Below, piece by piece: positions 18,010 to 26,108 of a stretch of 64,000 nt of DNA (its first letter is position 1; each line of letters opens with the position of its first letter). Under the pieces are notes generated by a model that was given only the letters and a program-made list of their open reading frames with translations, did no database searches and was not told the DNA's origin. Origin of the DNA: Allobosea sp. (lineage in GTDB: Bacteria; Pseudomonadota; Alphaproteobacteria; Rhizobiales; Beijerinckiaceae); contig NZ_JAUYTP010000031.1 of assembly GCF_030695125.1 (NCBI RefSeq), positions 186,001-250,000 of the forward strand, written 5' to 3'. The position numbers and the translations under genes are program-made.

Positions 18010-18858
18010 GTGAAACTGTTACGCTATGGCGCTCTTGGCCAGGAAAAGCCCGGCCTGCTCGATTCCAAGGGCGTCCTGCGGGACCTCTCGGGCAGCCTTC
18101 CCGACCTCGCCGGCAAGGCGCTGACCTCGGCCTCGCTGGCCAAAATTCGAGCAATCGACCCCGAATCATTGCCGGCGGTTTCCGGCGCGCCGCGCATCGG
18201 CGCCTGCGTCGGCGACGTCCGCAACTTCATCGCGGTCGGCCTCAACTTCGCGGACCACGCGGCCGAGACCGGCGCCGAAATCCCCAAGGAGCCGATTCTC
18301 TTCAACAAGGCGCCGAACTGCATCGTCGGTCCGAATGACGACGTGATCATTCCCAAGGGCTCGAAGAAGACCGACTGGGAGGTCGAACTCGCCATCGTCA
18401 TCGGCGACGGCGGCTCCTACATCCCCGAAGACAAGGCGATGGCCGCCATCGCGGGCTTCGCCGTCTGCAACGACGTCTCGGAGCGCGAATACCAGATCGA
18501 GCGCGGCGGCCAGTGGGCCAAGGGCAAGGGCTGCCCGACCTTCGGCCCGCTCGGCCCCTGGCTGGTGACGACCGACGAGGTCGCGGACGTCCAGAATCTC
18601 GGCATGTGGCTCGAGGTCGATGGCGAGCGCGTCCAGAACGGCTCGAGCAAGACGATGATCTTCGGCTGCGCCTATCTCGTCCACTACATCAGCCAGTTCA
18701 TGCGGCTGGATCCGGGCGACGTCATCACCACCGGCACGCCGCCCGGCGTCGGCCTCGGCTTCAAGCCGCCGCGCTTCCTGAAGGGCGGCGAGGTCGTCAA
18801 GCTCGGCATCGAGGGCCTGGGCGAGCAGCAGCAGCACTTCAAGGCCTATCAGGGCTGA
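18010..18858 (+). CDS. Fumarylacetoacetate hydrolase (FAH) family protein
   Basis: 282 aa from a GTG at 18010 with GGGGGA upstream; the frame extends back to 17695 without conserved content. The FAH-fold signature is complete: FNKAPNCIVGPNDDV, then DWEVELAIVIG, whose acidic residues bind the divalent metal, FAVCNDVSEREYQ, and GDVITTGTPPGVG. Members include acylpyruvate hydrolases, ureidoglycolate lyase and homoprotocatechuate-pathway isomerases; the exact substrate is not decidable. It ends in a strong terminator. Confidence 0.88.
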   Translation: MKLLRYGALGQEKPGLLDSKGVLRDLSGSLPDLAGKALTSASLAKIRAIDPESLPAVSGAPRIGACVGDVRNFIAVGLNFADHAAETGAEIPKEPILFNKAPNCIVGPNDDVIIPKGSKKTDWEVELAIVIGDGGSYIPEDKAMAAIAGFAVCNDVSEREYQIERGGQWAKGKGCPTFGPLGPWLVTTDEVADVQNLGMWLEVDGERVQNGSSKTMIFGCAYLVHYISQFMRLDPGDVITTGTPPGVGLGFKPPRFLKGGEVVKLGIEGLGEQQQHFKAYQG

Positions 18859-18879
18859 GATCGCTCCTCGCCGACATGG

Positions 18880-18907
18880 AAAAGGGCCGCTCGCGCGGCC
18901 CTTTTTT
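18880..18907 (+). terminator. Intrinsic terminator of the FAH-family gene
   Basis: AAAAGGGCCGC and GCGGCCCTTTT form an 11-base stem with a TCGC loop running into six T. It lies between converging genes. Confidence 0.9.
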
Positions 18908-18933
18908 GTGCCTCCGTCAAAGCGAGTGCCGGA

Positions 18934-19869
18934 TCACTTCTCGGGCAGGCCGAGCATCAGCCGGATGTTCTGCACCGCGGCGCCCGAGGCGCCCTTGCCG
19001 AGATTGTCGAGCCGCGCCACCAGCACCGCCTGGCGCAAATCGTCGTCGCCGAAGACCCGCAGTTCGAGCCGGTTGGTATCGTTGAGCGCTTCGGGCTCCA
19101 GCTTGCCGCCCGCCTGCACGGCCGGAACGACCGAGACATAGGTCGAGCCGGCGTAATGCTCGGCCATCGCGTCGGCGAGATCGGCCGCCTTGGGCTTGCC
19201 CGGCAGCGTGTCGAGATGCAGCGGCACCGAGACCAGCATGCCCTGCCGGAAATTCCCGACCGAGGGAATGAAGATCGGCCGGCGAGTCAGCCGGGCATAT
19301 TGCTGCAGCTCGGGCAGATGCTTGTGCTTGAGGCCGAGCCCATAGAGCTCGAAAGCCGGCGCCGTGCCGGCCTCATAGGCCTCGATCATGCTCTTGCCGC
19401 CGCCGGAATAGCCGGAAACCGCATTGATGGTGACGGCGTGATCGGGCGGGATGAAGCCGGCATCGACCAGCGGCCGCAGCAGCGCGATGCCGCCCGTGGG
19501 ATAGCAGCCCGGGTTGGAAACGCGGGTGGCCTTCGCGATCGTCGCGGCATGGCCGTGCTCGAGTTCGGCGAAGCCGTAGACCCAGTCCGGGGCGACGCGA
19601 TAGGCGGTCGACGCATCGACGATCTTGGGCGAGGCGTCGCCGAGTTCGTCAGCCAGTGCGACCGATTCCTTGGCGGCGTCGTCGGGCAGGCAGAGCACCA
19701 CGAGATCGACCTGCGCCATCATCTCCCGGCGCGCGGCAGGGTCCTTGCGCTTCTCGGGGTCGATGCTCCTGACGACGACGCCCGGCATAGCCGCCAGCCG
19801 GTCGCGGATGCCGAGCCCGGTCGTGCCGGCTTCGCCGTCGATGAAGATGGATTTCGGGTTCTGGCTCAT
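18934..19869 (-). CDS. argC: N-acetyl-gamma-glutamyl-phosphate reductase ArgC (type 2)
   Basis: 311 aa, the short type 2 form of ArgC. It has the cofactor-binding [14 protein letters not shown] and the catalytic Cys122 in [10 protein letters not shown]. It reduces N-acetylglutamyl phosphate in arginine synthesis. ATG 19869 (MSQNPK) has an excellent GGAGGT; the seven upstream codons of the open frame overlap it. The leader carries a promoter, an arginine-rich short ORF and an intrinsic terminator, so arginine-dependent attenuation is likely. Proximity to rplM–rpsI and agmatinase is usual in rhizobia. Confidence 0.95.
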   Translation of the reverse strand: MSQNPKSIFIDGEAGTTGLGIRDRLAAMPGVVVRSIDPEKRKDPAARREMMAQVDLVVLCLPDDAAKESVALADELGDASPKIVDASTAYRVAPDWVYGFAELEHGHAATIAKATRVSNPGCYPTGGIALLRPLVDAGFIPPDHAVTINAVSGYSGGGKSMIEAYEAGTAPAFELYGLGLKHKHLPELQQYARLTRRPIFIPSVGNFRQGMLVSVPLHLDTLPGKPKAADLADAMAEHYAGSTYVSVVPAVQAGGKLEPEALNDTNRLELRVFGDDDLRQAVLVARLDNLGKGASGAAVQNIRLMLGLPEK

Positions 19870-19919
19870 CGGGACCTCCGAGACCGGCATGGACGAAATG
19901 CTTGGTCGGCTTCAGGCAC

Positions 19920-19943
19920 AAAAAAACCGCGCTTCGGGCGCGG
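19920..19943 (-). terminator. Terminator in the argC leader (candidate attenuator)
   Basis: On the minus strand CCGCGC and GCGCGG pair around a five-base loop and run into seven T. The hairpin ends 50 bases before the argC start, and no promoter-like pair is seen in those 50 bases, so transcripts for argC probably cross it. An upstream hairpin (CGCTCGG with CCGAACG, one mismatch) and the GCGCG runs in the leader could compete with it. Confidence 0.75.
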
Positions 19944-19972
19944 TCGCGGGCGTTCGGACATCAAGCCGAGCG

Positions 19973-20032
19973 TCATCGCGGTCGCGCAGGGGCGGCCGAG
20001 ACAGAGCGACGTCGGGCGTGGTTCACGGTCAT
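19973..20032 (-). CDS. Putative arginine leader peptide of argC
   Basis: A 19-codon ORF reading MTVNHARRRSVSAAPARPR followed by TGA. Five of 19 codons are Arg, three of them consecutive. It ends 29 bases before the 5' arm of the terminator hairpin. Its ATG coincides with the start predicted from the promoter at 20039–20067, so the RNA would be leaderless, as described for the trpL attenuator of Sinorhizobium. A five-base GTCGC/GCGAC pairing spans the ORF. Translation is not proven; position and codon content are the argument. Confidence 0.55.
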   Translation of the reverse strand: MTVNHARRRSVSAAPARPR

Positions 20033-20038
20033 GAGCGG

Positions 20039-20067
20039 GATATGAGCGAGGGAGGGGGCGCTGTCAA
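20039..20067 (-). promoter_or_regulatory. Putative sigma-70 promoter of the argC leader
   Basis: A perfect TTGACA is followed after exactly 17 bases by CATATC on the minus strand. Initiation six or seven bases further on would be at or next to the A of the leader ATG at 20032. The promoter begins nine bases after a dispersed repeat. Confidence 0.65.
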
Positions 20068-20075
20068 TTGCACGC

Positions 20076-20152
20076 CGTCATTCTCGGGCGGCGCGAAGCG
20101 GCGACCCGGGAATCTCCGGATCGACATGCTCGGGTCGAGCCCGAGCCTGACG
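20076..20152. repeat. Dispersed palindromic intergenic repeat, copy 2
   Basis: Begins CGTCATTCTCGGGCGG and ends GAGCCTGACG, with the two palindromic halves of the family. It sits between argC and agmatinase, just upstream of the argC leader promoter. Confidence 0.8.
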
Positions 20153-20226
20153 GGCGTTACGGTCAAGGATTTGAACCGCTTGCACCGGGAGGCTGCCAAA
20201 CCGATTCCAGTCCCTCACACCCTGAT

Positions 20227-21183
20227 TCACCCCGCCTTCTTCAGCGCCAGCGCCTGGATGTAATGCTGGACCAGCGCCGATCCGGCGATCGCGGTGGCGT
20301 CGGCGTGGTCGTAGGGCGGCGAGACCTCGACCACGTCCATGCCGCGAAAGTCGAGGTCGCGCAGGCCCCAGACCATGCGCAGCGCCTGATCCGAGGTGAA
20401 GCCGCCGGCGACCGGCGTGCCCGTGCCCGGCGCGAAGGCGGGATCGAGTGCGTCGATGTCGAAGGTCAGATAGGCCGGCCCGGTGCCCACGCGCTCCCTG
20501 ATGCGGGCGATGGTGCCGGCGACGCCGAGTTCATGCGCGACATAGGCGTCGAGGACGTCGATCCCGCAATCGCGCGGGGCGACCGTGCGCAGGCCGATCT
20601 GGATCGAGCGATCCGTGTCGATCAGCCCCTCGCGCACCGCCTCCAGCACGAAGGAGCCATGGCTGACCGCGCCGACACCGTCATCCCAGGTGTCCTGATG
20701 CGCGTCGAACTGGACCAGTGCCAGTCTGCCATGGCGGGCGACATGGGCGCGTAACAGCGGCAAGGTGATGAAATGGTCGCCGCCCAGCGTGACGAGATGC
20801 GCGCCCGCGGCGATGATGCCCGCCGCCTCCCGCTCGATCGCCCGCGCACAGCCCTGCAGATCGCCGCGCGGCAGCAGGCAGTCGCCGTAATCGACGGCGG
20901 CGAGATGGGCGAAGGGGTCGATCCGCGCGGGGTATTGCGCGTCGCCATCGAAGATCGCGCTGGCGCGGCGCAGGGCCTGCGGCCCGAAGCGCGTGCCCGG
21001 GCGGTTCGAGACGGCGAGATCGAAGGGCACGCCCCAGATCACCAGATCGCAGCCGGAGACGTCCTTGGAATAGCGCCGCCGCATGAAGGAGAGCGCGCCG
21101 GCATAGGTCGGGTCCGCCGCGCCGCCGCGGCGATCGCCGGTGAAGGCGTGGTCGATCGGGGGCGTCTCGGCGGGTGCGCTCAT
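20227..21183 (-). CDS. speB: Agmatinase / ureohydrolase
   Basis: 318 aa ureohydrolase. The manganese-binding motifs are complete: GGDHFITLPLL, DAHQDTWDD and TFDIDALDPAFAPGTGTPV. This is the agmatinase branch, which makes putrescine and urea from agmatine; guanidinobutyrase and similar enzymes share the motifs, so the substrate is likely but not certain. ATG 21183 (MSAPAE) is preferred to the open frame at 21237. It is followed on the same strand by the argC leader region. Confidence 0.88.
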   Translation of the reverse strand: MSAPAETPPIDHAFTGDRRGGAADPTYAGALSFMRRRYSKDVSGCDLVIWGVPFDLAVSNRPGTRFGPQALRRASAIFDGDAQYPARIDPFAHLAAVDYGDCLLPRGDLQGCARAIEREAAGIIAAGAHLVTLGGDHFITLPLLRAHVARHGRLALVQFDAHQDTWDDGVGAVSHGSFVLEAVREGLIDTDRSIQIGLRTVAPRDCGIDVLDAYVAHELGVAGTIARIRERVGTGPAYLTFDIDALDPAFAPGTGTPVAGGFTSDQALRMVWGLRDLDFRGMDVVEVSPPYDHADATAIAGSALVQHYIQALALKKAG

Positions 21184-21200
21184 GGGGATGATCCGTGACG

Positions 21201-21482
21201 TCAGGGCTTGCGGCCGACGAGCCAGACATAAAGGCACCAGGGCAGGATCAGGGCGAGCCCCGACAGCACCAGCCGCAGCACCGTCCAGGCGACCGGGTTC
21301 TGCAGGGCGCGGCCGTCCAGTTCCGGCACGCCATGGATCAGGCCGAGCGCGAAGGCCGGCGCGAGGAAGATCACCAGCGCATTGCCGATGCGGCGGCCGC
21401 GCGGCAAATCGCGCCGCGCCAGCGCGATCAGGGCGGGCACGGCGATCATGCCGAAGGCGATGAGGATCAGGAGAACGCGCAT
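21201..21482 (-). CDS. Small hypothetical membrane protein
   Basis: 93 aa with three hydrophobic segments (VLLILIAFGMIAVPAL, GNALVIFLAPAFALGLI, LVLSGLALILPWCLYVWLV) and basic loops. No family is recognised. It ends 17 bases before the agmatinase ATG and follows the DUF4239 gene by 31 bases, so the three may form one transcript. The start at 21482 was chosen where hydrophobic content begins. Confidence 0.6.
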   Translation of the reverse strand: MRVLLILIAFGMIAVPALIALARRDLPRGRRIGNALVIFLAPAFALGLIHGVPELDGRALQNPVAWTVLRLVLSGLALILPWCLYVWLVGRKP

Positions 21483-21513
21483 GGGTCGGAGTCCGGGACG
21501 GTGAATGAGCCCC

Positions 21514-22338
21514 TCATGGCCTGGCCTGAGGTGGGCGCGACATGAGCTGGGCCCGCAGATCGAGAGTGGCGATGCTGCGCTCGATCGGAGAGGGATCGGC
21601 ACTCTGGTCACCGAGAAAGGGCCTGTCCATGACGAACAGAAGCCCGATCAGGAGACCGATCGCGCCGGAGTAGCCGGCCAGCGGCAGGATCACCACCCAT
21701 CGCGGCACAATCATCGCCGCCTCCGCCGTCATCAGCAGCAAAAGCAGGATCACGGCGAGCCAGAAGGTGTCTGGCAGACCGCCGGCCGCCGAAGCCTCGA
21801 TCTGCGATTGAGTATCGCCGATGGATTCGACGCCGGCCGAGATCAGTTCGAGCGTACTCCCGTCTCCCTTGATGGTTTGAGCCAGAACATCGACGTGCCC
21901 CGACAAAGCGCCCAGAGCCGTCGCCACATCGGGGCTCGGCCTCTGAGCGCGCATCGCCGGCCATCCGCGATCGACCAGGATGCGGGCATAATCACGCACT
22001 GCCCGGCGGGCATCGGCGGCCTCGGCGGAGTCGATGCGGCCCAGCGCACGGTCGAGCTGCAGCAGGTTCATCGCCTGGCTCTCGACCAGTCGGCGCGCAT
22101 CATGAAGGCGATTGACCGATTGCAGCAGCAGGAAGGCAGTGAAGATGCCGGTGAGCGGGCCGATCAGCTTGAACGCATCGAGCGCGGCCGCAGACCGCTC
22201 CAGGTTCGGCTTCAGCCGAAACATGCGATGCGCGACCCAGGGCGCGGCCACGCAGATCCCGAGCGCCAGCGTCACCGCCAGGCTGATCAGCACGGTGGAG
22301 TGTATCTGATAGAGCCACGCGGCCATCGCTTCGTTCAT
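21514..22338 (-). CDS. DUF4239 (bestrophin-like) membrane protein
   Basis: 274 aa. Two N-terminal helices, a soluble helical middle region with LDAFKLIGPLTGIFTAFLLLQSVNRLHDAR, and two C-terminal helices (FWLAVILLLLLMTAEAAMIV and VVILPLAGYSGAIGLLIGLLFVMDRPF) match the DUF4239 pattern, distantly related to bestrophin anion channels. The function is unknown. AGGGAC lies just before ATG 22338. It lies upstream of the small membrane protein on the same strand. Confidence 0.75.
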   Translation of the reverse strand: MNEAMAAWLYQIHSTVLISLAVTLALGICVAAPWVAHRMFRLKPNLERSAAALDAFKLIGPLTGIFTAFLLLQSVNRLHDARRLVESQAMNLLQLDRALGRIDSAEAADARRAVRDYARILVDRGWPAMRAQRPSPDVATALGALSGHVDVLAQTIKGDGSTLELISAGVESIGDTQSQIEASAAGGLPDTFWLAVILLLLLMTAEAAMIVPRWVVILPLAGYSGAIGLLIGLLFVMDRPFLGDQSADPSPIERSIATLDLRAQLMSRPPQARP

Positions 22339-22447
22339 GTCCCTGCTGCTAGGCTGCGGGGCGGAGCTATACCCGCCGCGCGCCTAAGGGCAAACCGACG
22401 CGTCGCCGCCTGCGGCCATCGCGGCGATCGCGGCATTGCGGCAAAGG

Positions 22448-23206
22448 CTACCGCCCGCCGCCGACGCGCAGGATCGAGCCGACGACATAGGACGCGGCGT
22501 CCGACAGGGCGAAGAGCACGACCTCCGCGACCTCCTCGGGCTGGGCGGCGCGCTTGATGGGAATCGTCGGCGCGATGCGGGCGACGCGGCCGGGCTCGCC
22601 CGAGGACAAAGCGTGGATCTCGGTCTCGGTCATGCCCGGCGCCACCGCGTTGACCCGGATGCCGGCCGGCGCCAGCTCTCTGGCCATGCCGAGCGTGAGG
22701 GAATCGATCGCGCCCTTCGAGGCCGCATACCAGACGAACTCGTCGGGCGAGCCGAGCCCGGCCGCGATCGAGGAGATGTTGACGATCGCCCTGCCCTTCG
22801 CCTGCGGATTGGCCATCAGCGCGCGCGTCGCCTCGCGCGCGACCAGGATCGCGCCGGTGACGTTGACGTCGATGCAGGTGCGGATGGTCTGCGGGTCGGC
22901 CTCGGCCAGCTTGCTCGCCGGGCCGGTGATGCCGGCATTGTTGACGACATGGGTCAGCGGCCCGAGCGCCGCTTTGGCTTCCGCGAAGACGCGGGCGATG
23001 TCGTCCTGCACGGCCATGTCGCCCTGCAGCGCGACCGCTTTCGCCCCAGCGGCCTCGCAGGCCGCCACGACCTCGGCGGCAGCCTTCGCCGCGCTCTGGT
23101 AGTTCACCGCGACGTCATAGCCGCGCTGTGCGGCCATCACGCAGATGGCGGCGCCGATGCCCCGGCTGCCGCCGGTGACGAGGAGGACGGGGCGGGCGGC
23201 GGTCAT
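22448..23206 (-). CDS. SDR family oxidoreductase (FabG-like)
   Basis: 252 aa classical SDR. TGGSRGIG, NNAGITG, the Ser of VNISSIA and the YAASK catalytic motif are all present, and the C terminus SYVVGSILRVGGGR is typical of 3-oxoacyl-ACP reductase-like enzymes (usually VDGG at this place). The substrate is unknown. GAGGAG precedes ATG 23206. It stands alone between a palindromic repeat and DUF4239. Confidence 0.87.
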   Translation of the reverse strand: MTAARPVLLVTGGSRGIGAAICVMAAQRGYDVAVNYQSAAKAAAEVVAACEAAGAKAVALQGDMAVQDDIARVFAEAKAALGPLTHVVNNAGITGPASKLAEADPQTIRTCIDVNVTGAILVAREATRALMANPQAKGRAIVNISSIAAGLGSPDEFVWYAASKGAIDSLTLGMARELAPAGIRVNAVAPGMTETEIHALSSGEPGRVARIAPTIPIKRAAQPEEVAEVVLFALSDAASYVVGSILRVGGGR

Positions 23207-23234
23207 GGTGTCTCTCCTCGAGCGGTGCCGAACC

Positions 23235-23315
23235 CGTCATTGCGAGCGCAGCGAAGCAATCCAGACAAAGGCCGAGCGCACGATCCTGGATCGCTTCGCT
23301 GCGCTCGCGATGACG
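23235..23315. repeat. Palindromic intergenic repeat, type B
   Basis: Arms starting CGTCATTGCGAGCGCAGCG at 23235 are repeated inverted (CGCTGCGCTCGCGATGACG) at 23297–23315, around a core that contains CCAG/CTGG. This sequence type is abundant between genes in Bradyrhizobium and relatives. It shares CGTCAT/ATGACG ends with the other repeats here. Confidence 0.85.
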
Positions 23316-23332
23316 AAGGGACAGAGAATACG

Positions 23333-23362
23333 AAAAGGGCGGCCCTTGCGAGCCGCCCTTTC
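23333..23362 (-). terminator. Intrinsic terminator of rplM-rpsI
   Basis: On the minus strand AAAGGGCGGC and GCCGCCCTTT pair around an eight-base loop and continue into TTTTCG, 25 bases after the rpsI stop. Confidence 0.8.
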
Positions 23363-23387
23363 CACATACCGGGTGATCGGAAAACGA

Positions 23388-23867
23388 TCAGCGCTTCGAG
23401 AACTGGAAGCTGCGGCGGGCCTTGGCCTTGCCGAACTTCTTGCGCTCGACGACGCGCGAATCGCGGGTCAGGAAGCCTTCCTTCTTGAGCGGGCCGCGAA
23501 GCTCGGGCTCGTAGAAGGTCAGGGCCTTGGAAATGCCGTGACGCACCGCACCGGCCTGGCCGGAGAGACCGCCGCCCTTGACCGTGACGACGACGTCGTA
23601 CTGGGTCAGGCGATCGACGAGCTGCAGCGGCTGCTGGAGGACCATGCGCAGCACGGGGCGCGCGAAGTACACCACCTGGTCACGGGTGTTGACCGTGATC
23701 TTGCCGGTGCCGGGCTTGATCCAGACGCGGGCGATGGCGTTCTTGCGCTTGCCGGTGGCATAGGCGCGGCCCTGCGCATCGACCTTCTTGACGTGGACGG
23801 GGGCGTCGGGCTGGGTCGACTTCGCGACTTGGCCGAGCTGCTCGAGAGACTGAAGAACCTCGGCCAT
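23388..23867 (-). CDS. rpsI: 30S ribosomal protein S9
   Basis: 159 aa. The S9 core is clear: [47 protein letters not shown], and the basic tail ending QFSKR that reaches the ribosomal P site. The N-terminal extension of about 30 residues is normal in alphaproteobacteria. It starts two bases after the rplM stop, so the two are one operon with translational coupling. The open frame upstream to 24290 is only an overlap with rplM. Confidence 0.98.
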   Translation of the reverse strand: MAEVLQSLEQLGQVAKSTQPDAPVHVKKVDAQGRAYATGKRKNAIARVWIKPGTGKITVNTRDQVVYFARPVLRMVLQQPLQLVDRLTQYDVVVTVKGGGLSGQAGAVRHGISKALTFYEPELRGPLKKEGFLTRDSRVVERKKFGKAKARRSFQFSKR

Positions 23868-23869
23868 GG

Positions 23870-24331
23870 TCAGACCCTCGCATTCTTGCTGTTGAGCGCG
23901 GCGACGTCGAGCGCCTCCGGCATTTGGGCTGCGTGGGGATGCTCGGCGCCCTTGTAGACGCGCAAATTGCCGAGGATCTGGCGGAACAGCGGGCCGCGGG
24001 GCAGCATGCGCTCGACAGCCTTCTCGACGATCCGCTCCGGGAAGCGGCCTTCGAGAATGAACTTGGCCGAACGCTCCTTGATGCCGCCGGCATAGCCGGT
24101 GTGGTGGTAGTAGACCTTCTGGTCGCGCTTGCGGCCGGTCAGGACGACCTTGTCGGCATTGATGACGATGATGTTGTCGCCGCAGTCGACATGGGGGGTG
24201 TACGCCGGCTTGTGCTTGCCGCGCAGACGCAACGCCACAACCGCGGCGAGACGACCCACGACGAGCCCGGAGGCGTCGATCACAACCCACTTCTTTTCGA
24301 CATCGGCGGGCTTGAGCGAGATGGTCTTCAT
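23870..24331 (-). CDS. rplM: 50S ribosomal protein L13
   Basis: 153 aa, beginning [20 protein letters not shown] and containing the L13 signature region [32 protein letters not shown]. Usual length. ATG 24331 has GAAGGG about ten bases upstream. First gene of the rplM–rpsI operon. The leader is unusual: a TTGACA promoter at 24398–24426 is followed directly by a GC-rich hairpin and U-tract at 24355–24386. Confidence 0.98.
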   Translation of the reverse strand: MKTISLKPADVEKKWVVIDASGLVVGRLAAVVALRLRGKHKPAYTPHVDCGDNIIVINADKVVLTGRKRDQKVYYHHTGYAGGIKERSAKFILEGRFPERIVEKAVERMLPRGPLFRQILGNLRVYKGAEHPHAAQMPEALDVAALNSKNARV

Positions 24332-24354
24332 CGCGGGCACCCTTCGGAGCGTTG

Positions 24355-24386
24355 AAAAAAGGACAAGCCGCCGGAGGACCGGCGGC
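24355..24386 (-). promoter_or_regulatory. Terminator-like hairpin in the rplM leader
   Basis: GCCGCCGG and CCGGCGGC form a perfect eight-base stem with a TCCT loop; six bases later six T follow. The element lies between the predicted transcription start (about 24391) and the rplM ATG at 24331. It could be an attenuator, a binding site for autogenous control, or a stabilising 5' hairpin. Confidence 0.6.
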
Positions 24387-24397
24387 GGTGTGAGCGG

Positions 24398-24426
24398 GGG
24401 ATAGGGGCAGGCCGCGCCGGTGTCAA
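24398..24426 (-). promoter_or_regulatory. Putative promoter of rplM-rpsI
   Basis: TTGACA and TATCCC separated by 17 bases on the minus strand; the start would be near 24391, about 60 bases before the rplM ATG. Confidence 0.65.
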
Positions 24427-24512
24427 GCACTACCCGATGCTCACGATCCCGAAAAACGCATTGTTTTCAGCGGAATGCCGAAAACGGTACCCAGATACCG
24501 CGCTGCCCCATT

Positions 24513-24578
24513 CGTCATGCTCGGGCTCGACCCGAGCATCTCAGGCCAGAGATTCTCGGGTCGAGCCCGAGAATGACG
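24513..24578. repeat. Dispersed palindromic intergenic repeat, copy 3 (short form)
   Basis: CGTCATGCTCGGGCTCGACCC starts the first palindrome; the second is CTCGGGTCGAGCCCGAG, ending AATGACG. Two perfect hairpins stand side by side. It lies between the thioesterase end and the rplM promoter. Confidence 0.8.
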
Positions 24579-24589
24579 ACGCGTCCGCC

Positions 24590-25063
24590 TCAGCGCTCCG
24601 CGGGAATCGAATAGGTCCCCGTCGCATGGGCGACCATCTCGCTTTCGCCTTGCGAGTAGAGCGAGACCTCGCCCACCGCCAGTCGCTTGCCGAGCTTGAG
24701 CAGCCTCGCCTCCCCGATCAGTGCGGCGGGACCCGGCTTGCGCAGGAAGTTGAAGGACAGGCTCGTGGTGACGGCGAGCGCGACGGGGCCGATCTGGCCG
24801 AGGATCGCCGCATAAAGCGCGAGATCTGCGAGTGCCATCATGGTCGGGCCGGAGATCGTGCCGCCGGGGCGCAGATGCTTCTCGTGGTAGTCGCAGCGCA
24901 TGCGGGCGCTCATGGCGCCGACCTCCTCGACGAAATAGGTGCGCCCGCCGATATGGAGCTGCGGGAAGACCTCGTCGAGGAAGGCCTCGATCTGCGCGGC
25001 GTTCATCCGGGGCGTGGTGTCGCGCAGGGTCTTGTCGCGCAAGGTCTTGTCACGGAAGGTCAT
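24590..25063 (-). CDS. PaaI-family hotdog thioesterase
   Basis: 157 aa from ATG 25063, or 138 aa from ATG 25006. The hotdog-fold core includes LRPGGTISGPTMMALADLALYAAI and TTSLSFNFLRKPGPAALIGEA, typical of PaaI/acyl-CoA thioesterases. It hydrolyses acyl-CoA; the substrate is unknown. The extra N terminus is a 15-base tandem repeat coding RDKTL twice, which is unusual and may be non-coding; neither start has a strong ribosome binding site. It is divergent from an enoyl-CoA hydratase, so the two may share a pathway of acyl-CoA metabolism. Confidence 0.85.
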   Translation of the reverse strand: MTFRDKTLRDKTLRDTTPRMNAAQIEAFLDEVFPQLHIGGRTYFVEEVGAMSARMRCDYHEKHLRPGGTISGPTMMALADLALYAAILGQIGPVALAVTTSLSFNFLRKPGPAALIGEARLLKLGKRLAVGEVSLYSQGESEMVAHATGTYSIPAER

Positions 25064-25168
25064 GCGGGCGATCCGGCAAATGCCAAGTGGGGACATGCCC
25101 CTTGCAGCATGGGGGAGCGCGGCGGACAATACGGCAAAACGCACAGGGAAACGCCGAAGGTCACCGCC

Positions 25169-25981
25169 ATGAACGCCCATGCCCCCCCCGAAGCGGCGCC
25201 CGCGCTGCGGCGCGCGGATGCCGACGGCATCGCCACGCTGACGCTCGCCCGCCCGCAATCGCGCAATCCGTTGAGCGAGGCGATGCTGGCCGCGCTGGCC
25301 GAAAGCTTCACCGCCATCGGCGCCGACCGGAGCGTCAAGGCGGTGGTGCTGGCAGCCGAAGGCCCGGTCTTCTGCGCCGGGCACGACCTCAAGGAGATGA
25401 GCGCGCACCGCGCCGATCCCGATCGCGGCCGCGCCTATTTCAGCGACATCCTCGCACGCTGCTCAGGCGTGATGCAGCAGATCACCGCCCTGCCCCAGCC
25501 AGTGATCGCGGCGATCGAGGGCACGGCGACCGCCGCCGGCTGCCAGCTCGTCGCCAGTTGCGACCTCGCGGTTGCGGGGGATGCCGCCCGCTTCTGCACG
25601 CCGGGCGTACATATCGGCCTGTTCTGCTCGACGCCGATGGTGGCGCTGACGCGCAACCTTTCCGCCAAGCACGCCATGGAGATGCTGCTGCTCGGCGAGA
25701 TGGTGCCCGCCGACGAGGCCGCGCGGATGGGACTGCTCAACCGCGTCGTGCCGGCGGGTAGCGCGTTGGCGGAGGCGAAGCGTCTCGCCGGTGTGATCGC
25801 CTCGAAATCCTCAGGCACGATCCGCGTCGGCAAGCGCGCCTTCTATGCGCAGCGCGAGATGGGCCTGGCGGCGGCCTACGACCACGCCTCGGCGGTGATG
25901 GTCGAGAACATGCTGGCGCGCGATGCGGAGGAAGGCATCGGGGCCTTCGTGGAAAAACGTGCGCCGGTGTGGGAGGGGTAG
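25169..25981 (+). CDS. Enoyl-CoA hydratase/isomerase family protein
   Basis: 270 aa crotonase fold. The oxyanion-hole segments are FCAGHDLKEM and GTATAAGCQLVASCDLAVA. It lacks the classical Glu pair of true crotonase at the usual places and is closest in pattern to the ECHDC3 group, so it may not be a hydratase of the beta-oxidation type. ATG 25169 has GAAGG upstream. The frame is open far upstream to 24437 but that stretch is antisense to the thioesterase gene. Confidence 0.87.
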   Translation: MNAHAPPEAAPALRRADADGIATLTLARPQSRNPLSEAMLAALAESFTAIGADRSVKAVVLAAEGPVFCAGHDLKEMSAHRADPDRGRAYFSDILARCSGVMQQITALPQPVIAAIEGTATAAGCQLVASCDLAVAGDAARFCTPGVHIGLFCSTPMVALTRNLSAKHAMEMLLLGEMVPADEAARMGLLNRVVPAGSALAEAKRLAGVIASKSSGTIRVGKRAFYAQREMGLAAAYDHASAVMVENMLARDAEEGIGAFVEKRAPVWEG

Positions 25982-25998
25982 CGCGGGTGCTACATTGG

Positions 25999-26075
25999 CG
26001 TCATTCTCGGGCGGAGCGAAGCGCAGACCCGAGAATCTCCGGCCGGAGATGCTCGGGTCGAGCCCGAGCATGACG
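25999..26075. repeat. Dispersed palindromic intergenic repeat, copy 4
   Basis: A clean copy of the family, starting CGTCATTCTCGGGCGGAGCG and ending GAGCATGACG, with the two palindromes joined by CCGGCCGG. It lies between two co-directional genes. Confidence 0.85.
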
Positions 26076-26108
26076 TGCCTTCATCCCCCGCCTCACCCTT
26101 GGAATTCC

